Of a DNA stretch of 64,000 nt, positions 9,063-17,985 are shown piece after piece. Position 1 is the stretch's first letter. Each line of letters opens with the position of its first letter. The position numbers and the translations under genes are program-made. A model generated the notes under the pieces. The model was not told where the DNA came from, did no database searches, and was given only the letters and a program-made list of their open reading frames with translations. Source of the DNA: CAYMMX01 sp964391675 (GTDB taxonomy: Bacteria; Cyanobacteriota; Vampirovibrionia; Gastranaerophilales; Gastranaerophilaceae). The DNA lies in NCBI GenBank assembly GCA_964391675.1, contig CAYMMX010000003.1, positions 1-64,000 on the forward strand, given 5' to 3'.

Positions 9063-9455
9063 ATGACAATAGCTAAAGCAGTAGTAACAGGTACAATATA
9101 TAGAACACCGGAAAAACGTTTTACATCAAATGACATTGCAATTTCCACTTTTGTTATGGATATTGGGGAAAGAGATGAAACTCTTATCCGAATAATATCC
9201 AAGAAAAATGCTCTTGATGGCGTAGTATCAAGTTTTAATAAGGGTGATAAAGTCTTAGTTGAAGGAAGACTTCAAATAGCAAATGCAAAAATGGAAGACG
9301 GCTCCGAACGCAAAATATATGAAATAGACGCAAACACAATCGAAAAAATGGATGGGTCTACAATTTCATGCTCAAATAATAATGATGAAATCGTAAAATT
9401 CGCTCAAGAAGAATTTAGCGATGAATTAATTAGTGAAGACGAAATTCCATTCTAA
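9063..9455 (+). CDS. ssb: Single-stranded DNA-binding protein
   Basis: An OB-fold SSB core (GTIYRTPEKRFTSNDIAISTF, GDKVLVEGRLQI) is followed by a short acidic tail ending DEIPF. That is the conserved acidic C-terminal tip that recruits replication and repair partners. At 130 aa it is short for the family because the linker is reduced. It lies between rpsF and rpsR, as in many bacteria. Confidence 0.95.
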   Translation: MTIAKAVVTGTIYRTPEKRFTSNDIAISTFVMDIGERDETLIRIISKKNALDGVVSSFNKGDKVLVEGRLQIANAKMEDGSERKIYEIDANTIEKMDGSTISCSNNNDEIVKFAQEEFSDELISEDEIPF

Positions 9456-9494
9456 AATTAGCAATATAAAACAAACAACAAGAAAGGTATAAAA

Positions 9495-9728
9495 ATGGCA
9501 AGAAGAGAATCAGAAGACAAAAAAAAACATAAAAGTTGCAGCTTTTGTATGGATAAAATTGACCAAGTCGATTATAAAGATGCAGCAAAAATTAAAAGAT
9601 ATTTAACAGAAGCAGGTAAAATTATTCCAAGAAGAATAACAGGAACTTGCGCCAAACACCAAAGAATGATATCTACTGCAATAAAACGTTCAAGAGAAGC
9701 ATCTATAATCAATTATGTATTTGATTAA
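9495..9728 (+). CDS. rpsR: 30S ribosomal protein bS18
   Basis: The bS18 core is DYKDAAKIKRYLTEAGKIIPRRITGTCAKHQR. An N-terminal CSFC pair plus later Cys and His could bind zinc. The length is 77 aa with ribosome site AGAAAGG. It completes the rpsF-ssb-rpsR cluster. Confidence 0.97.
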   Translation: MARRESEDKKKHKSCSFCMDKIDQVDYKDAAKIKRYLTEAGKIIPRRITGTCAKHQRMISTAIKRSREASIINYVFD

Positions 9729-9748
9729 TAGAATACAGGTGAAAGTTT

Positions 9749-9943
9749 ATGGATAATAAAATTACTATAAGATCCGACAGAAAAGATGACTATAAATTTC
9801 ACTATAGAGGTGATGAAGTTATCTTGAAAGCAGGCAGTATAATCAGTATAGCAAACGGTTTGTCAGAAGTTGTTTTACCAACCTGCCAGATGAAAATAAT
9901 TAATAATCTTATCGTTATAAAAGATGACAAAAAAGAATCTTAG
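9749..9943 (+). CDS. Small hypothetical protein, 64 aa
   Basis: I do not recognise this protein. It is predicted to be mostly beta strand (KITIRSDRKDDYKFHYRGDEVILKAG) with no signal or membrane segment. It starts 20 nt after rpsR in the same direction (AGGTGAAAGT upstream), so it is probably the last gene of the ribosomal operon. Its final codons, KKES-stop, lie inside the left arm of a bidirectional terminator. The convergent gene at 9953 ends with the same four residues from the other arm. Confidence 0.75.
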   Translation: MDNKITIRSDRKDDYKFHYRGDEVILKAGSIISIANGLSEVVLPTCQMKIINNLIVIKDDKKES

Positions 9944-9967
9944 GTTTATAGCCTAAGATTCTTTTTT
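9930..9967. terminator. Bidirectional terminator encoding both C-termini
   Basis: AAAAAGAATCTTAGG and CCTAAGATTCTTTTT form a perfect stem of at least 15 bp around a short loop, with A/T runs on both sides. It terminates the rpsR operon on the plus strand and the gene at 9953-10669 on the minus strand. Confidence 0.88.
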
Positions 9968-10669
9968 AAGTTCAATATTTGTATTTTTTATAATTTGGGC
10001 TTGGATTGAATTAGCTTTATTTAAACAAGCTGTAAGTTTTTGATAGCGATCGGACGTCTCTCCATAAGGAACTTGCATTTGGATCAATTCATCAATACTT
10101 GAATTGATTTTACTCAAACTTTCCAAAGCATCTCTCATTTTTTGAGCATAGTTAACTTTTCTAGACACTTTAGCAAGTATTTTTTTTGAAAGGTTTTTTT
10201 TGATATTTTCTAAAAAATTACCTTTGTTGCCTGAAGTAAAACCTATAACAGAAGATATTTTTCCGGAAATCTTTGTACTCAGGCATAAATTAGAGTATTT
10301 TTCATTCAATTGTAAAAGTTCTTGTTCTATTTTTTGTTTTCTACCCCGCAATTCATGAACCTGAATATCATAACCTAGTCCTTCAAGAGTAATTATTTCG
10401 TCATTTATTTTAGATAATGATCCTTCAAGGACCCCCATTTTGTGTTCAATTTTAAATATTTCATCTGTCATTTCCTGATATGCATTATCTTCAAGTATTT
10501 TTGAATCATAATCATTTATTCTTATCCCATTTTGTACCTGAACAGGTTTATCCTCTTTGCAATCATTATTTAAAGAAGACACAAAAAAGTTTTCACCGGA
10601 TTCATTCAATAAAGAACAGGTGAAATTGCTTTTGCTATTTGGTTTAATTTTTCCGAACTTAACGTCCAT
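9953..10669 (-). CDS. Hypothetical coiled-coil protein, 238 aa
   Basis: No family is recognised. The N-terminus begins VKFGKIKPNSKSNF. Residues about 65-125 form a heptad-rich coiled coil (EIFKIEHKMGVLEGSLSKINDEI, then KQKIEQELLQLNEKY), and a second helical region covers 165-230. There is no signal peptide or membrane segment. There is no ribosome site; TATTAT lies 6 nt before the ATG, which fits a leaderless message. It ends KKES-stop within the shared terminator. Confidence 0.75.
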   Translation of the reverse strand: MDVKFGKIKPNSKSNFTCSLLNESGENFFVSSLNNDCKEDKPVQVQNGIRINDYDSKILEDNAYQEMTDEIFKIEHKMGVLEGSLSKINDEIITLEGLGYDIQVHELRGRKQKIEQELLQLNEKYSNLCLSTKISGKISSVIGFTSGNKGNFLENIKKNLSKKILAKVSRKVNYAQKMRDALESLSKINSSIDELIQMQVPYGETSDRYQKLTACLNKANSIQAQIIKNTNIELKKES

Positions 10670-10797
10670 AATGATATAATAAACAAGTTACTATAATTTT
10701 TAACCATACGTGCGGTGTATTTATGTATTATTAATTTTTTATAAATTTATCATAGAGTATATTGAACAGTATAACTATTTAAGAAATGAGTTTAATT

Positions 10798-12255
10798 TCA
10801 CTTTGCAACACTCTTTAAAATTTTAATTGGAACACTCATCCATTCACCTCGTCTTGAAAAAGCTTTAATTTTCTCTGCCAATAAAAGAGCACCACCGGAA
10901 GTATTATTAGCAACACTTACCGCTTTGTCACAAACAATATCGAACTTATTATACTTAGCAAGATTAATTCTTGTTTCATCTAAATCATCATTTATATCTA
11001 TATATTTATAAATAAGTTCTCTAAGATTTTTTGCCTCATAATCCTTTGGATTTTGTGATATAGTTTCATTTAATCCCATAGCTAAAGGTCCTGAGATAAC
11101 AAACAAATTTGCCCCCCGATTTATTCTGGTAATCGCATAAACAGCAATAGCATTTACGTAAGAATGCAATGCATATTTTGAAGCGTTCATAAATTTTTCA
11201 ATGCTGTTTGAATTTACTTTTAACAAAACACTTTGAGAATCCTTATTAACAATATCATAACAGCCTGTACTTAATAAAACTTTAATTGCTTCTGAGTCTT
11301 TTAAATTATTTAGTCTTATTTGAGTATTTGTTGCAAGTTGTCCAAGCCCTGTTGAAATTAGCGCTTTAACATTATCTGTGTCAATTATCCCCATTTTTTC
11401 AGAAAAGTTTCTTATAATATCTTTTGTAGATGCGCCCATTTTACCTAGTCTTTGCTTTTTACCATTCAATATATTGAAATATATATCATGCCCGCATTCA
11501 TTTGTTTCAATATTGACTTTAGAATTTTGCATTAATTTTACATCTACTGCCCCAAATCCGCCACCAGTTTGAACTATTGCTGCAAAAAATCCTCTGCTGA
11601 ATCGCTTACTGTACTCAGGATGAGAAATTATTTTTTGTGCCACCCCTAACCCTGTACCAGCAAGATCTTTTACAGGAATAAATTTCACATCTTTCGCTAC
11701 TTTAACTTTTCCTTGAGATTCTACTTCATTTAAAACTTTATTTAAATTTATTTCCGTCAACCTGACAAGTTTAGTCGGGTCTGATTCATCTTTCCTTTTT
11801 AAATTAGGTAAAAATAATGCCATTTTTCCTTGTAATGTTCCCGGCAAAAGCAATGCGAATCCTGTTAATTTTTTTTCTGCAGAAGATCTGTTCTGCAGCA
11901 TTTTTTTATTAGATTGCAATTTATCAAGTTTATTATTCAAATTTTCTTTAAGATCATCTGATAAAGAATTATCTGCTAATTGTGTTTTTATTACTTTTAT
12001 ATCGTTATCTATTAATCCTTCAACATCTATGGCTTGCGCAATTTTCCTGATAAAGTCATCATTATTTTCAAAACCTTTAACAGAATCATTTACAAATCCG
12101 TTATACTCAAACATGTCTTTGCCCTTATTGTCCTGCACAAGAACTTTTAGCGATCCTCTGGGATCGCTTGCTCCAATATCAAAGGTTAACCTGCTCTTAA
12201 AAGAAAGTGGTTTATTATCTTTGTTTATTTTTGAAGAAACTGTTTGAATTTGCAT
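10798..12255 (-). CDS. Probable ROK/ASKHA-fold sugar kinase-like protein, 485 aa
   Basis: The N-terminal segment FDIGASDPRGSLKVLVQ resembles the phosphate-1 loop of ASKHA-fold sugar kinases. GGGFGAVDVKLMQ near residue 230 followed by ETNECGHDIYF resembles the ROK sequence GTGIG...GExGH. A late glycine-rich stretch, NNTSGGALLLAEKI, could be the adenosine site. An insertion of about 70 residues that looks coiled (residues 85-125) is unusual. Glucokinase-like activity is possible but the match is distant. The protein starts with a Gln/Lys-rich leader and SFKSRLTF, similar to the leader SFKG of the GT5 protein at 19447. Ribosome site AAAGGATG supports the ATG at 12255. Confidence 0.7.
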   Translation of the reverse strand: MQIQTVSSKINKDNKPLSFKSRLTFDIGASDPRGSLKVLVQDNKGKDMFEYNGFVNDSVKGFENNDDFIRKIAQAIDVEGLIDNDIKVIKTQLADNSLSDDLKENLNNKLDKLQSNKKMLQNRSSAEKKLTGFALLLPGTLQGKMALFLPNLKRKDESDPTKLVRLTEINLNKVLNEVESQGKVKVAKDVKFIPVKDLAGTGLGVAQKIISHPEYSKRFSRGFFAAIVQTGGGFGAVDVKLMQNSKVNIETNECGHDIYFNILNGKKQRLGKMGASTKDIIRNFSEKMGIIDTDNVKALISTGLGQLATNTQIRLNNLKDSEAIKVLLSTGCYDIVNKDSQSVLLKVNSNSIEKFMNASKYALHSYVNAIAVYAITRINRGANLFVISGPLAMGLNETISQNPKDYEAKNLRELIYKYIDINDDLDETRINLAKYNKFDIVCDKAVSVANNTSGGALLLAEKIKAFSRRGEWMSVPIKILKSVAK

Positions 12256-12385
12256 AGATTCATCCTTTTAACTATGGTTTATTTAATATAATACAATAAA
12301 TCATTAATTATTTTATACTTTTTAAGCCTAAATTAATTCATTATTAAGAAATATTATATAAAAACTGATAAAATCCGCCAAAAAT

Positions 12386-12413
12386 TTGACAATTTTCCTT
12401 AATATTCTATTAT
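12386..12413 (+). promoter_or_regulatory. Promoter of the glutamate synthase operon
   Basis: A consensus TTGACA (12386-12391), 16-nt spacer and TATTAT (12408-12413) lie 22 nt before the ATG of the first gene, which also has GGAGG. Confidence 0.65.
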
Positions 12414-12435
12414 TATTTACAAAACTGGAGGTAAA

Positions 12436-13542
12436 ATGTGTCGCATAGGAGCTATTAAATCAAAAAACTATATCCATCCATTAATAGCTTTTAAGTTAAT
12501 GCGATCACAGCAAGAGGGACATGATAACTCAGGTTTTGCAATGGTAATGCAAGATTTAGGAGGAGTCTTTGAAGATTATAAAGGTTTACCTATATTATCA
12601 ATGGCTTGTACAGATGATGGAATGAGAATAGCTGAAGACATTCTACACAAAATAGGTTTTATAAGAGTTATGCAATGGAGTCCGCAAATTAATCCATCTC
12701 CTGATTTAACGATAGAACCAATGCCTAATTATGTTTTTGAGGTCTTTCAATATCCAAAAAGTTATAAAAATTCGTCTGACTCTGAAAAAGAAGAACTTTT
12801 AGTTGATACAAGATTAAAAATAAGAAAAGAACTTGAAAAAAATGAAGACGGATTTGTTTATTCCTTCTGGCCTGATTTAGTAACACTTAAAGAAATAGGC
12901 GATCCAAAGGATATTGGAACTTATTTTGGTTTATGGGAGGAAGATGAAGACTTCAGCGCAAAAATAATTACTGCACAATGCAGACAAAATACAAATTATG
13001 ATATCGTCAGATATGCAGCCCATCCGTTTTTTTTACAAGGCTACACTGCTCTTGCTAATGGTGAAAATACTTTTTATGAAAAAAACAAATTGTTTCAACA
13101 AAGTCTTTATAAAGGATATATAGGTTTTGAATCTGATTCACAATGTTTTTTATATACTTTGCATTACATAAATAAAATACTTAAATGGCCATTACAATAT
13201 TACAAACACACAATAACTCCTCTGCCATTTGCTGAAATCGAAAATAGAAAAGATAAAGAAATATTGCTTAGAATAAAATCCTCTCTGGCCCACCTTGAAA
13301 TAAACGGGCCAAATACTATTATTGGAGTATTACCGGATTCGACACTCTTTACGTGTTGTGATTCTAAAAAATTGAGACCCGTTGTCCTAGGTCAAACTGA
13401 GGATATGGTTATAATCACATCTGAAGTAATGGGATTAAATGAAGTTATGCCAAATAGAGATTTAAATAAAGATTTGTACCCAAATGAACACGAAATGGTT
13501 ATTGTAAACAATGATTTAAAGGTGGAACGATGGCAACAATGA
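12436..13542 (+). CDS. Glutamate synthase, glutamine amidotransferase subunit (GltB1-like)
   Basis: The class II amidotransferase nucleophile Cys2 follows the initiator Met (MCRIGAIKSK), and GHDNSGFAMV is the family glutamine-site region. As a stand-alone 368-aa subunit it matches the split, archaeal-type glutamate synthase in which the amidotransferase, FMN and GXGXG parts are separate genes. It would hydrolyse glutamine to supply ammonia to the next gene product. The start is set by GGAGGTAAA. Its 3' end overlaps the next gene by 13 nt. Confidence 0.88.
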   Translation: MCRIGAIKSKNYIHPLIAFKLMRSQQEGHDNSGFAMVMQDLGGVFEDYKGLPILSMACTDDGMRIAEDILHKIGFIRVMQWSPQINPSPDLTIEPMPNYVFEVFQYPKSYKNSSDSEKEELLVDTRLKIRKELEKNEDGFVYSFWPDLVTLKEIGDPKDIGTYFGLWEEDEDFSAKIITAQCRQNTNYDIVRYAAHPFFLQGYTALANGENTFYEKNKLFQQSLYKGYIGFESDSQCFLYTLHYINKILKWPLQYYKHTITPLPFAEIENRKDKEILLRIKSSLAHLEINGPNTIIGVLPDSTLFTCCDSKKLRPVVLGQTEDMVIITSEVMGLNEVMPNRDLNKDLYPNEHEMVIVNNDLKVERWQQ

Positions 13543-15170
13543 ATGTAAACGAACTTGCAAAAGATGATTTGCAATGGATTATAGAATATAAGCAGGATAG
13601 TTGCACTCTTTGCGGCAAATGTATTGCTGCATGCCCCTTTAAGGCAATTGAAGCAAGTGTTGAAAAAAGAAGAAAAGTAATAAGTGAAGAACTTAAGCCA
13701 ACTCCAAAAGTAATTTTCCAAACAGTTCCTGTAATAAAGCAGGTTGTAAACATAAATTCTCATTGCAGAGGTTGTGGAATTTGTGAAAAAGTCTGCCCAA
13801 ACAATGCTATTAAGCCCGTTAAAAATAATGAAGAAAGAATGGCTATAAAACACAGAGCCTTATATGGAGAGCCCTTAAAACGTGGTGGTAGAACAAATTT
13901 ACACACTGAAGGCAGAACTCTTGATAAGATTAAGATTGGCAGGATCTCTCAAATGACAGATCCTTCATTAGACGCTCAAAGACATACGTTCAATATGTTA
14001 GCGCCTTTTGGAAGAATTTTGCCGCCGGAGGAAATACCATTTATAGTTAAAGATAACCAGCTTGAATTATCAGGACAAATCCCTCCAAACAGGTGGATTT
14101 ATCCTATTATAATAGGAGATATGTCTATTGGGGCATTGTCTTGGAGGATGTGGGAAGCCTTAGCGATTGCTACAGCATATTTAAATGAAGTCGTAGGATT
14201 GCCTGTAAGAATGTGTACGGGAGAAGGCGGTATCCCGACAAAATTACTTAAATCAAAATATCTTAAATATATGATTTTACAAATTGCATCCGGTCACTTT
14301 GGCTGGAACAGAATTATTAACAGCTTAACTGAAATGACAGAAGATCCTGCAGGAATACTAATTAAAATAGGACAAGGAGCAAAACCCGGAGATGGTGGTC
14401 TTTTACAAGCACAGAAAGTTGCTAGGCATATACAAGAAATAAGAGGTGTTCCAAAAGCAGATTTGTTGAGCCCGCCAAATCATCAAGGACTTTATTCAAT
14501 AGAAGAAAGTGTCCAAAAAATGTTTTTGTCATTAAGTTCTGCTTTTAAATTCAAAGTACCTGTAGCAATAAAAGTAGCTGCAAGTGTAACAAGTGTACCC
14601 GTTTATAATAATCTTTTAAGAGATCCTTATAATATTGTGGGCGGATTTTTCTTAGATGGTATTGCAGGAGGAACAGGGGCTGCACATGAAATATCCCTAA
14701 ACCATACAGGACACCCTATTGTTTCGAAACTGAGAGATTGTTATTTAGCTGCTGTGCATCAAGGAAAACAAGGGCAAATTCCTCTTTGGGCCGGTGGCGG
14801 ACTTGGAATGACAGGAAACCTTGCAGGAGATACCTTCAAAATGATTTGTTTAGGAGCAAATGGGATTTTTACAGGTAAATTAATGCTTCAAATAGCTGGT
14901 TGCGTAGGCAATGATTTCGGTAAATGTAATGCATGCAACACAGGTTTATGCCCTGTGGGAATTACAACGCAAAACCCTTTATTAGTTAAAAGATTAGATA
15001 TAGACAAAGTTGCAGAAAATATTGTCAATTATTTTATCTCTACAGATGTAGAATTAAAAAAATTAATGGCACCAATAGGAAACAGTTCTCTACCTGTGGG
15101 AAGGTCAGATGCTTTAATTACTGTAGACAAACACGTTGCAAGGAGATTGGAGATTCAACATGTCTGCTAG
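13530..15170 (+). CDS. Glutamate synthase, ferredoxin-domain FMN/3Fe-4S subunit (GltB2-like)
   Basis: Two 4Fe-4S motifs, CTLCGKCIAACP and CRGCGICEKVCP, lead into the FMN-binding TIM barrel (CTGEGGIPTKLL, IGQGAKPGDGGLL, GGFFLDGIAGGTGAA, WAGGGLGMTG). The 3Fe-4S cysteines are in CVGNDFGKCNACNTGLCP. This is the catalytic subunit that reduces 2-oxoglutarate plus ammonia to glutamate. AAAGGTGGAACG precedes the ATG at 13530, inside the end of the previous gene. An ATG 9 nt later is an alternative start. Confidence 0.93.
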   Translation: MATMNVNELAKDDLQWIIEYKQDSCTLCGKCIAACPFKAIEASVEKRRKVISEELKPTPKVIFQTVPVIKQVVNINSHCRGCGICEKVCPNNAIKPVKNNEERMAIKHRALYGEPLKRGGRTNLHTEGRTLDKIKIGRISQMTDPSLDAQRHTFNMLAPFGRILPPEEIPFIVKDNQLELSGQIPPNRWIYPIIIGDMSIGALSWRMWEALAIATAYLNEVVGLPVRMCTGEGGIPTKLLKSKYLKYMILQIASGHFGWNRIINSLTEMTEDPAGILIKIGQGAKPGDGGLLQAQKVARHIQEIRGVPKADLLSPPNHQGLYSIEESVQKMFLSLSSAFKFKVPVAIKVAASVTSVPVYNNLLRDPYNIVGGFFLDGIAGGTGAAHEISLNHTGHPIVSKLRDCYLAAVHQGKQGQIPLWAGGGLGMTGNLAGDTFKMICLGANGIFTGKLMLQIAGCVGNDFGKCNACNTGLCPVGITTQNPLLVKRLDIDKVAENIVNYFISTDVELKKLMAPIGNSSLPVGRSDALITVDKHVARRLEIQHVC

Positions 15171-17502
15171 GCAAAACAAAAAAATTCAAATTGAAGGCAT
15201 TGTTGACAATCAAAGAAAATCAACCCAACAATTACTTCAAGAAATATATGAATATCTTGATAAAGGATATACAGAGTTCGAAATACATGCATCCGGTCAA
15301 CATGATATCGGCGGTCCGCTTTGGAGTAAAAATAACTCAGGCCTGAAATTTAACGTAACAAATCCCGGACAACGTGTAGGCTCAATGGGCATGAAAGGTA
15401 CACAAATAATTATCGAAGGCTCTGCTCCGGCTGATATAGGATGGCTTAATGCCGGTGCGGAAATTATTGTCAAAGGTGATGGTGGTGATACTACAGCACA
15501 CTGTGCAGCTTCAGGTAAAATTTATATAGGTGGCAGAGTAGGTACCAGATCAGGTGCTCTTATGAAACATGACCCCAAATATCCGGCACCTGAATTTTGG
15601 ACACTTAAAAATACCGGATCCTTCAGTTTTGAATTTATGGGTGGTGGGATTGCTGTTGTTTGCGGCTATGATTGCAATGATAGTGAATCTGTACTAGGTC
15701 TGAGAAGCTGCATAGGAATGGTAGGGGGCATAATATACTTCAGAGGAGATGCTAAGGAAATATCAAAAAATGTCTGGGTCCTCGACCTTGATGATAATGA
15801 TAAAGAATTTCTTTTGAGAGGATTACCTGAATTTCTTGAAAAAATTGAAAGAACTGAACTTTATAATGAATTATCAAATTTTAATGAATGGAAAAAAATA
15901 GTTGCCAAAACTTATGAAGAAAGAAATATCAAATCTTTTGTGCCAATGAAAGATTTCAGGGAAAACAAATGGGTAAAAGATGGTATTTTTGGTGATTTGA
16001 TAAAAGAAGATTACTACGTATCAGAATTTGTTGAAAAAAACGAACTGAGACTAAAATATCCGGAATGGAGAAATGCTTCATATTCTGCACCTTGTGAATA
16101 CAATTGTCCAACATATATACCAACACAGAAAAGGATTGCCCTTTTAAGAGAGGGGAAAATAACAGAAGCCTTAAAGCTTGTACTTGATTATAGCCCTTTT
16201 CCTGCCTCTGTATGCGGTCAGGTTTGTCCTAACCTATGTATAACAGAATGCAATAGAAAATATGTAGATATACCGGTTAAAACTGCCGAATTAGGAATGT
16301 TAAGCAAAGAAATTAAAATTTCACTGCCTAAAAAAGAACTTAATAAAAAAATTGCAATAATAGGTTCAGGAGCTTCTGGGCTTACTTCTGCATGGATACT
16401 AAGAAGAGAAGGTTATCAGGTAGATGTTTTTGAAGAAGATGAATTTATCGGAGGAAAACTAAAACAAGTAATCCCACAAGAAAGATTGAACAGAAGCATT
16501 TTAGATACAGAACTTAAAAGAATTACAGATATAGGAGTAAAATTCAAAACAGGAATTAAAATTGATAAAAAATTATTCAAGTCCTATGAAAAAAAATATG
16601 ATGCAATTATTGTATCAGTTGGTGCTCATAATCCTGTAGTAATTCCGTTTGAAGGATATGAAAGACTTATAAAAGGTCTTGATTTTTTGAAAGACATAAA
16701 TAAAGGTAAAAAAGTTAAAATAGGCAAGAGTGTTGTTGTAATAGGAGCAGGAAATGCTGCAATGGATGTTATCACAGGTGTACACAAGCTTGGAGCCAAA
16801 AAAATCTGTGCAATAGATATACAAAAACCTTCTGCTTTTGATAATGAACTTAAACATGCAGAAAAACTCGGAGCAAAAATTCTTTGGCCATGTTTTACAG
16901 AAAAAATTTCAGAAAAAGGTGTTCATCTAAAAAACGGGAAATTTATTGAAGCAGATACGGTAATAATATCTGTCGGTGACAGACCTGATTTATCGTTCTT
17001 AGATTCTGATTATCTCAATGAAAAAAATATGGCGAAAATTAATGATTATTTACAGTCTGAAAATAATCCCAAGGTATTCTTTACCGGAGATACATTAAAT
17101 CAAGGTCTTTTCACTAATGCAATAGGAGATGGGCGAAAAGTTGCAATCAATGTGATAAATTTACTAAATAAAAAACCTTTGGATAAATTTGAGAAAGCAC
17201 CAATGATTCCGCAAGAGAGAATAAAGAAAGAATATTACAACCCTATACATCCTCAAAGCATTATGGCAATGGATACACAAGAAGAACAAAATCGTTGTAT
17301 GAGTTGCGGATATTGTAGAGATTGTGAAATGTGTAAGGAAATATGCCCTGAATTTGCAATATCAAGAATTACAAATCCTGATGGGTCATTTGAATATAAA
17401 AGCGATCCGGAGAAATGTATCGGTTGTGGATTATGTGCAGGAGTATGTCCATGTGGAATTTGGACAATGGTTGACAATTTAACAAATTATGATGAGACCT
17501 AA
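15160..17502 (+). CDS. Fusion: glutamate synthase GXGXG domain plus GltD-like NAD(P)H oxidoreductase
   Basis: Residues 1 to about 250 are a GXGXG beta-helix (GSMGMKGTQIIIEG, GGRVGTRSGAL, GMVGGIIYFRGDA). An Fe-S segment (CEYNCPTYIP, CGQVCPNLCITECNRK) follows, then a GltD-type flavoprotein with IIGSGASGLTSAW and VIGAGNAAMDV. The C-terminus carries two ferredoxin clusters (CMSCGYCRDCEMCKEICP, CIGCGLCAGVCPCG). It would both complete the catalytic subunit and feed it electrons from NAD(P)H. The frame is open from a TTG at 15136, but GGAG at 149-152 of that line (7 nt before ATG 15160) fixes the start there, overlapping the previous gene by 11 nt. Confidence 0.92.
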   Translation: MSARQNKKIQIEGIVDNQRKSTQQLLQEIYEYLDKGYTEFEIHASGQHDIGGPLWSKNNSGLKFNVTNPGQRVGSMGMKGTQIIIEGSAPADIGWLNAGAEIIVKGDGGDTTAHCAASGKIYIGGRVGTRSGALMKHDPKYPAPEFWTLKNTGSFSFEFMGGGIAVVCGYDCNDSESVLGLRSCIGMVGGIIYFRGDAKEISKNVWVLDLDDNDKEFLLRGLPEFLEKIERTELYNELSNFNEWKKIVAKTYEERNIKSFVPMKDFRENKWVKDGIFGDLIKEDYYVSEFVEKNELRLKYPEWRNASYSAPCEYNCPTYIPTQKRIALLREGKITEALKLVLDYSPFPASVCGQVCPNLCITECNRKYVDIPVKTAELGMLSKEIKISLPKKELNKKIAIIGSGASGLTSAWILRREGYQVDVFEEDEFIGGKLKQVIPQERLNRSILDTELKRITDIGVKFKTGIKIDKKLFKSYEKKYDAIIVSVGAHNPVVIPFEGYERLIKGLDFLKDINKGKKVKIGKSVVVIGAGNAAMDVITGVHKLGAKKICAIDIQKPSAFDNELKHAEKLGAKILWPCFTEKISEKGVHLKNGKFIEADTVIISVGDRPDLSFLDSDYLNEKNMAKINDYLQSENNPKVFFTGDTLNQGLFTNAIGDGRKVAINVINLLNKKPLDKFEKAPMIPQERIKKEYYNPIHPQSIMAMDTQEEQNRCMSCGYCRDCEMCKEICPEFAISRITNPDGSFEYKSDPEKCIGCGLCAGVCPCGIWTMVDNLTNYDET

Positions 17503-17550
17503 ATTAGAATGCATTTCGATATAATATAAAAAGGTTTTCACAAAAAAAAC

Positions 17551-17581
17551 TGGTGGATGTAGTTTCGACAGCAATATTCTC
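17551..17581 (-). repeat. Copy A of a dispersed 31-nt element
   Basis: Read on the minus strand it starts GAGAATATTGCTG and ends CTACATCCACCA, followed by a T run. It is nearly identical at both ends to copy B, 154 nt away. Confidence 0.7.
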
Positions 17582-17676
17582 AAGCAAATCAGACAGCGTT
17601 CATCTGAGCATAAAGCCAAAAGACAAGAATCTGTTTTTCTTTAGTAAAAATCGAGACAGAGTATGAGAAATCTTTT

Positions 17677-17707
17677 TGGTTACTTTTTCTACAGAAAAAG
17701 TAACTGG
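17677..17707 (-). terminator. Inverted repeat after copy B
   Basis: GGTTACTTTTTCT and AGAAAAAGTAACTGG-type arms enclose a 3-nt loop. On the minus strand the hairpin directly follows repeat copy B, the same arrangement as the hairpin after copy C. Confidence 0.55.
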
Positions 17708-17735
17708 TGGATGTAGTCTGCTCAGCAATATTCTC
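17705..17735 (-). repeat. Copy B of the dispersed 31-nt element
   Basis: On the minus strand it runs from GAGAATATTGCTGAGC to CTACATCCACCA. It begins at the last base of a tandem TAG TAG that closes the decayed frame at 17738-17982, and a hairpin follows. Confidence 0.75.
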
Positions 17736-17737
17736 TA

Positions 17738-17982
17738 CTATCGATGGAGTACGGATTTAATATACTTTAGCCCGTCACCAGGTTTACCAAAAAAATTTTT
17801 TGTAAATTCTGCCATCCTTTTTGCTATTGCCATATCCGCATTTTTATTTATAACTCTAATTTCAGCTGTTAAATTGCTTGAATAATTACCGTTCGGAGTT
17901 GATTTAGAAACTCTTGATGCTATAGTTCTATCAAGAGAATTTGATTGTTTGTTGTTAGTATTATGGGTTTTATAGATTCCAT
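17738..17982 (-). pseudogene. Possible frameshifted small gene
   Basis: On the minus strand an open frame ending SVLHR-stop at 17738 has protein-like composition (DRTIASRVSKSTPNGNYSS, ADMAIAKRMAEFTKNFFG) but no start codon at its beginning. A good start (AAAGAAAGG, 7 nt, then ATG at 17982) opens a different frame that stops after 20 codons. The simplest reading is a gene broken by one frameshift. A sequencing error or programmed shift is possible. Family unknown. Confidence 0.35.
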
Positions 17983-17985
17983 CGG

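Noticed and set aside
13499..13853. Minus-strand frames opposite the glutamate synthase genes
   Set aside because: They are shadows of clear plus-strand genes with known motifs.
12436..17502. Recent transfer of the glutamate synthase operon from archaea
   Set aside because: The split type is archaeal-like, but base composition and ribosome sites look like the neighbours, so recent transfer is not supported.
17521..17760. A second tmRNA or tRNA, suggested by TTTCGACAG and CCA-like ends
   Set aside because: No acceptor or T-arm pairing could be drawn, and a true tmRNA is at 26603-26996.
17676..17885. 69-aa frame on the plus strand
   Set aside because: It crosses a terminator-like hairpin and repeat B and is antisense to the better protein-like frame.
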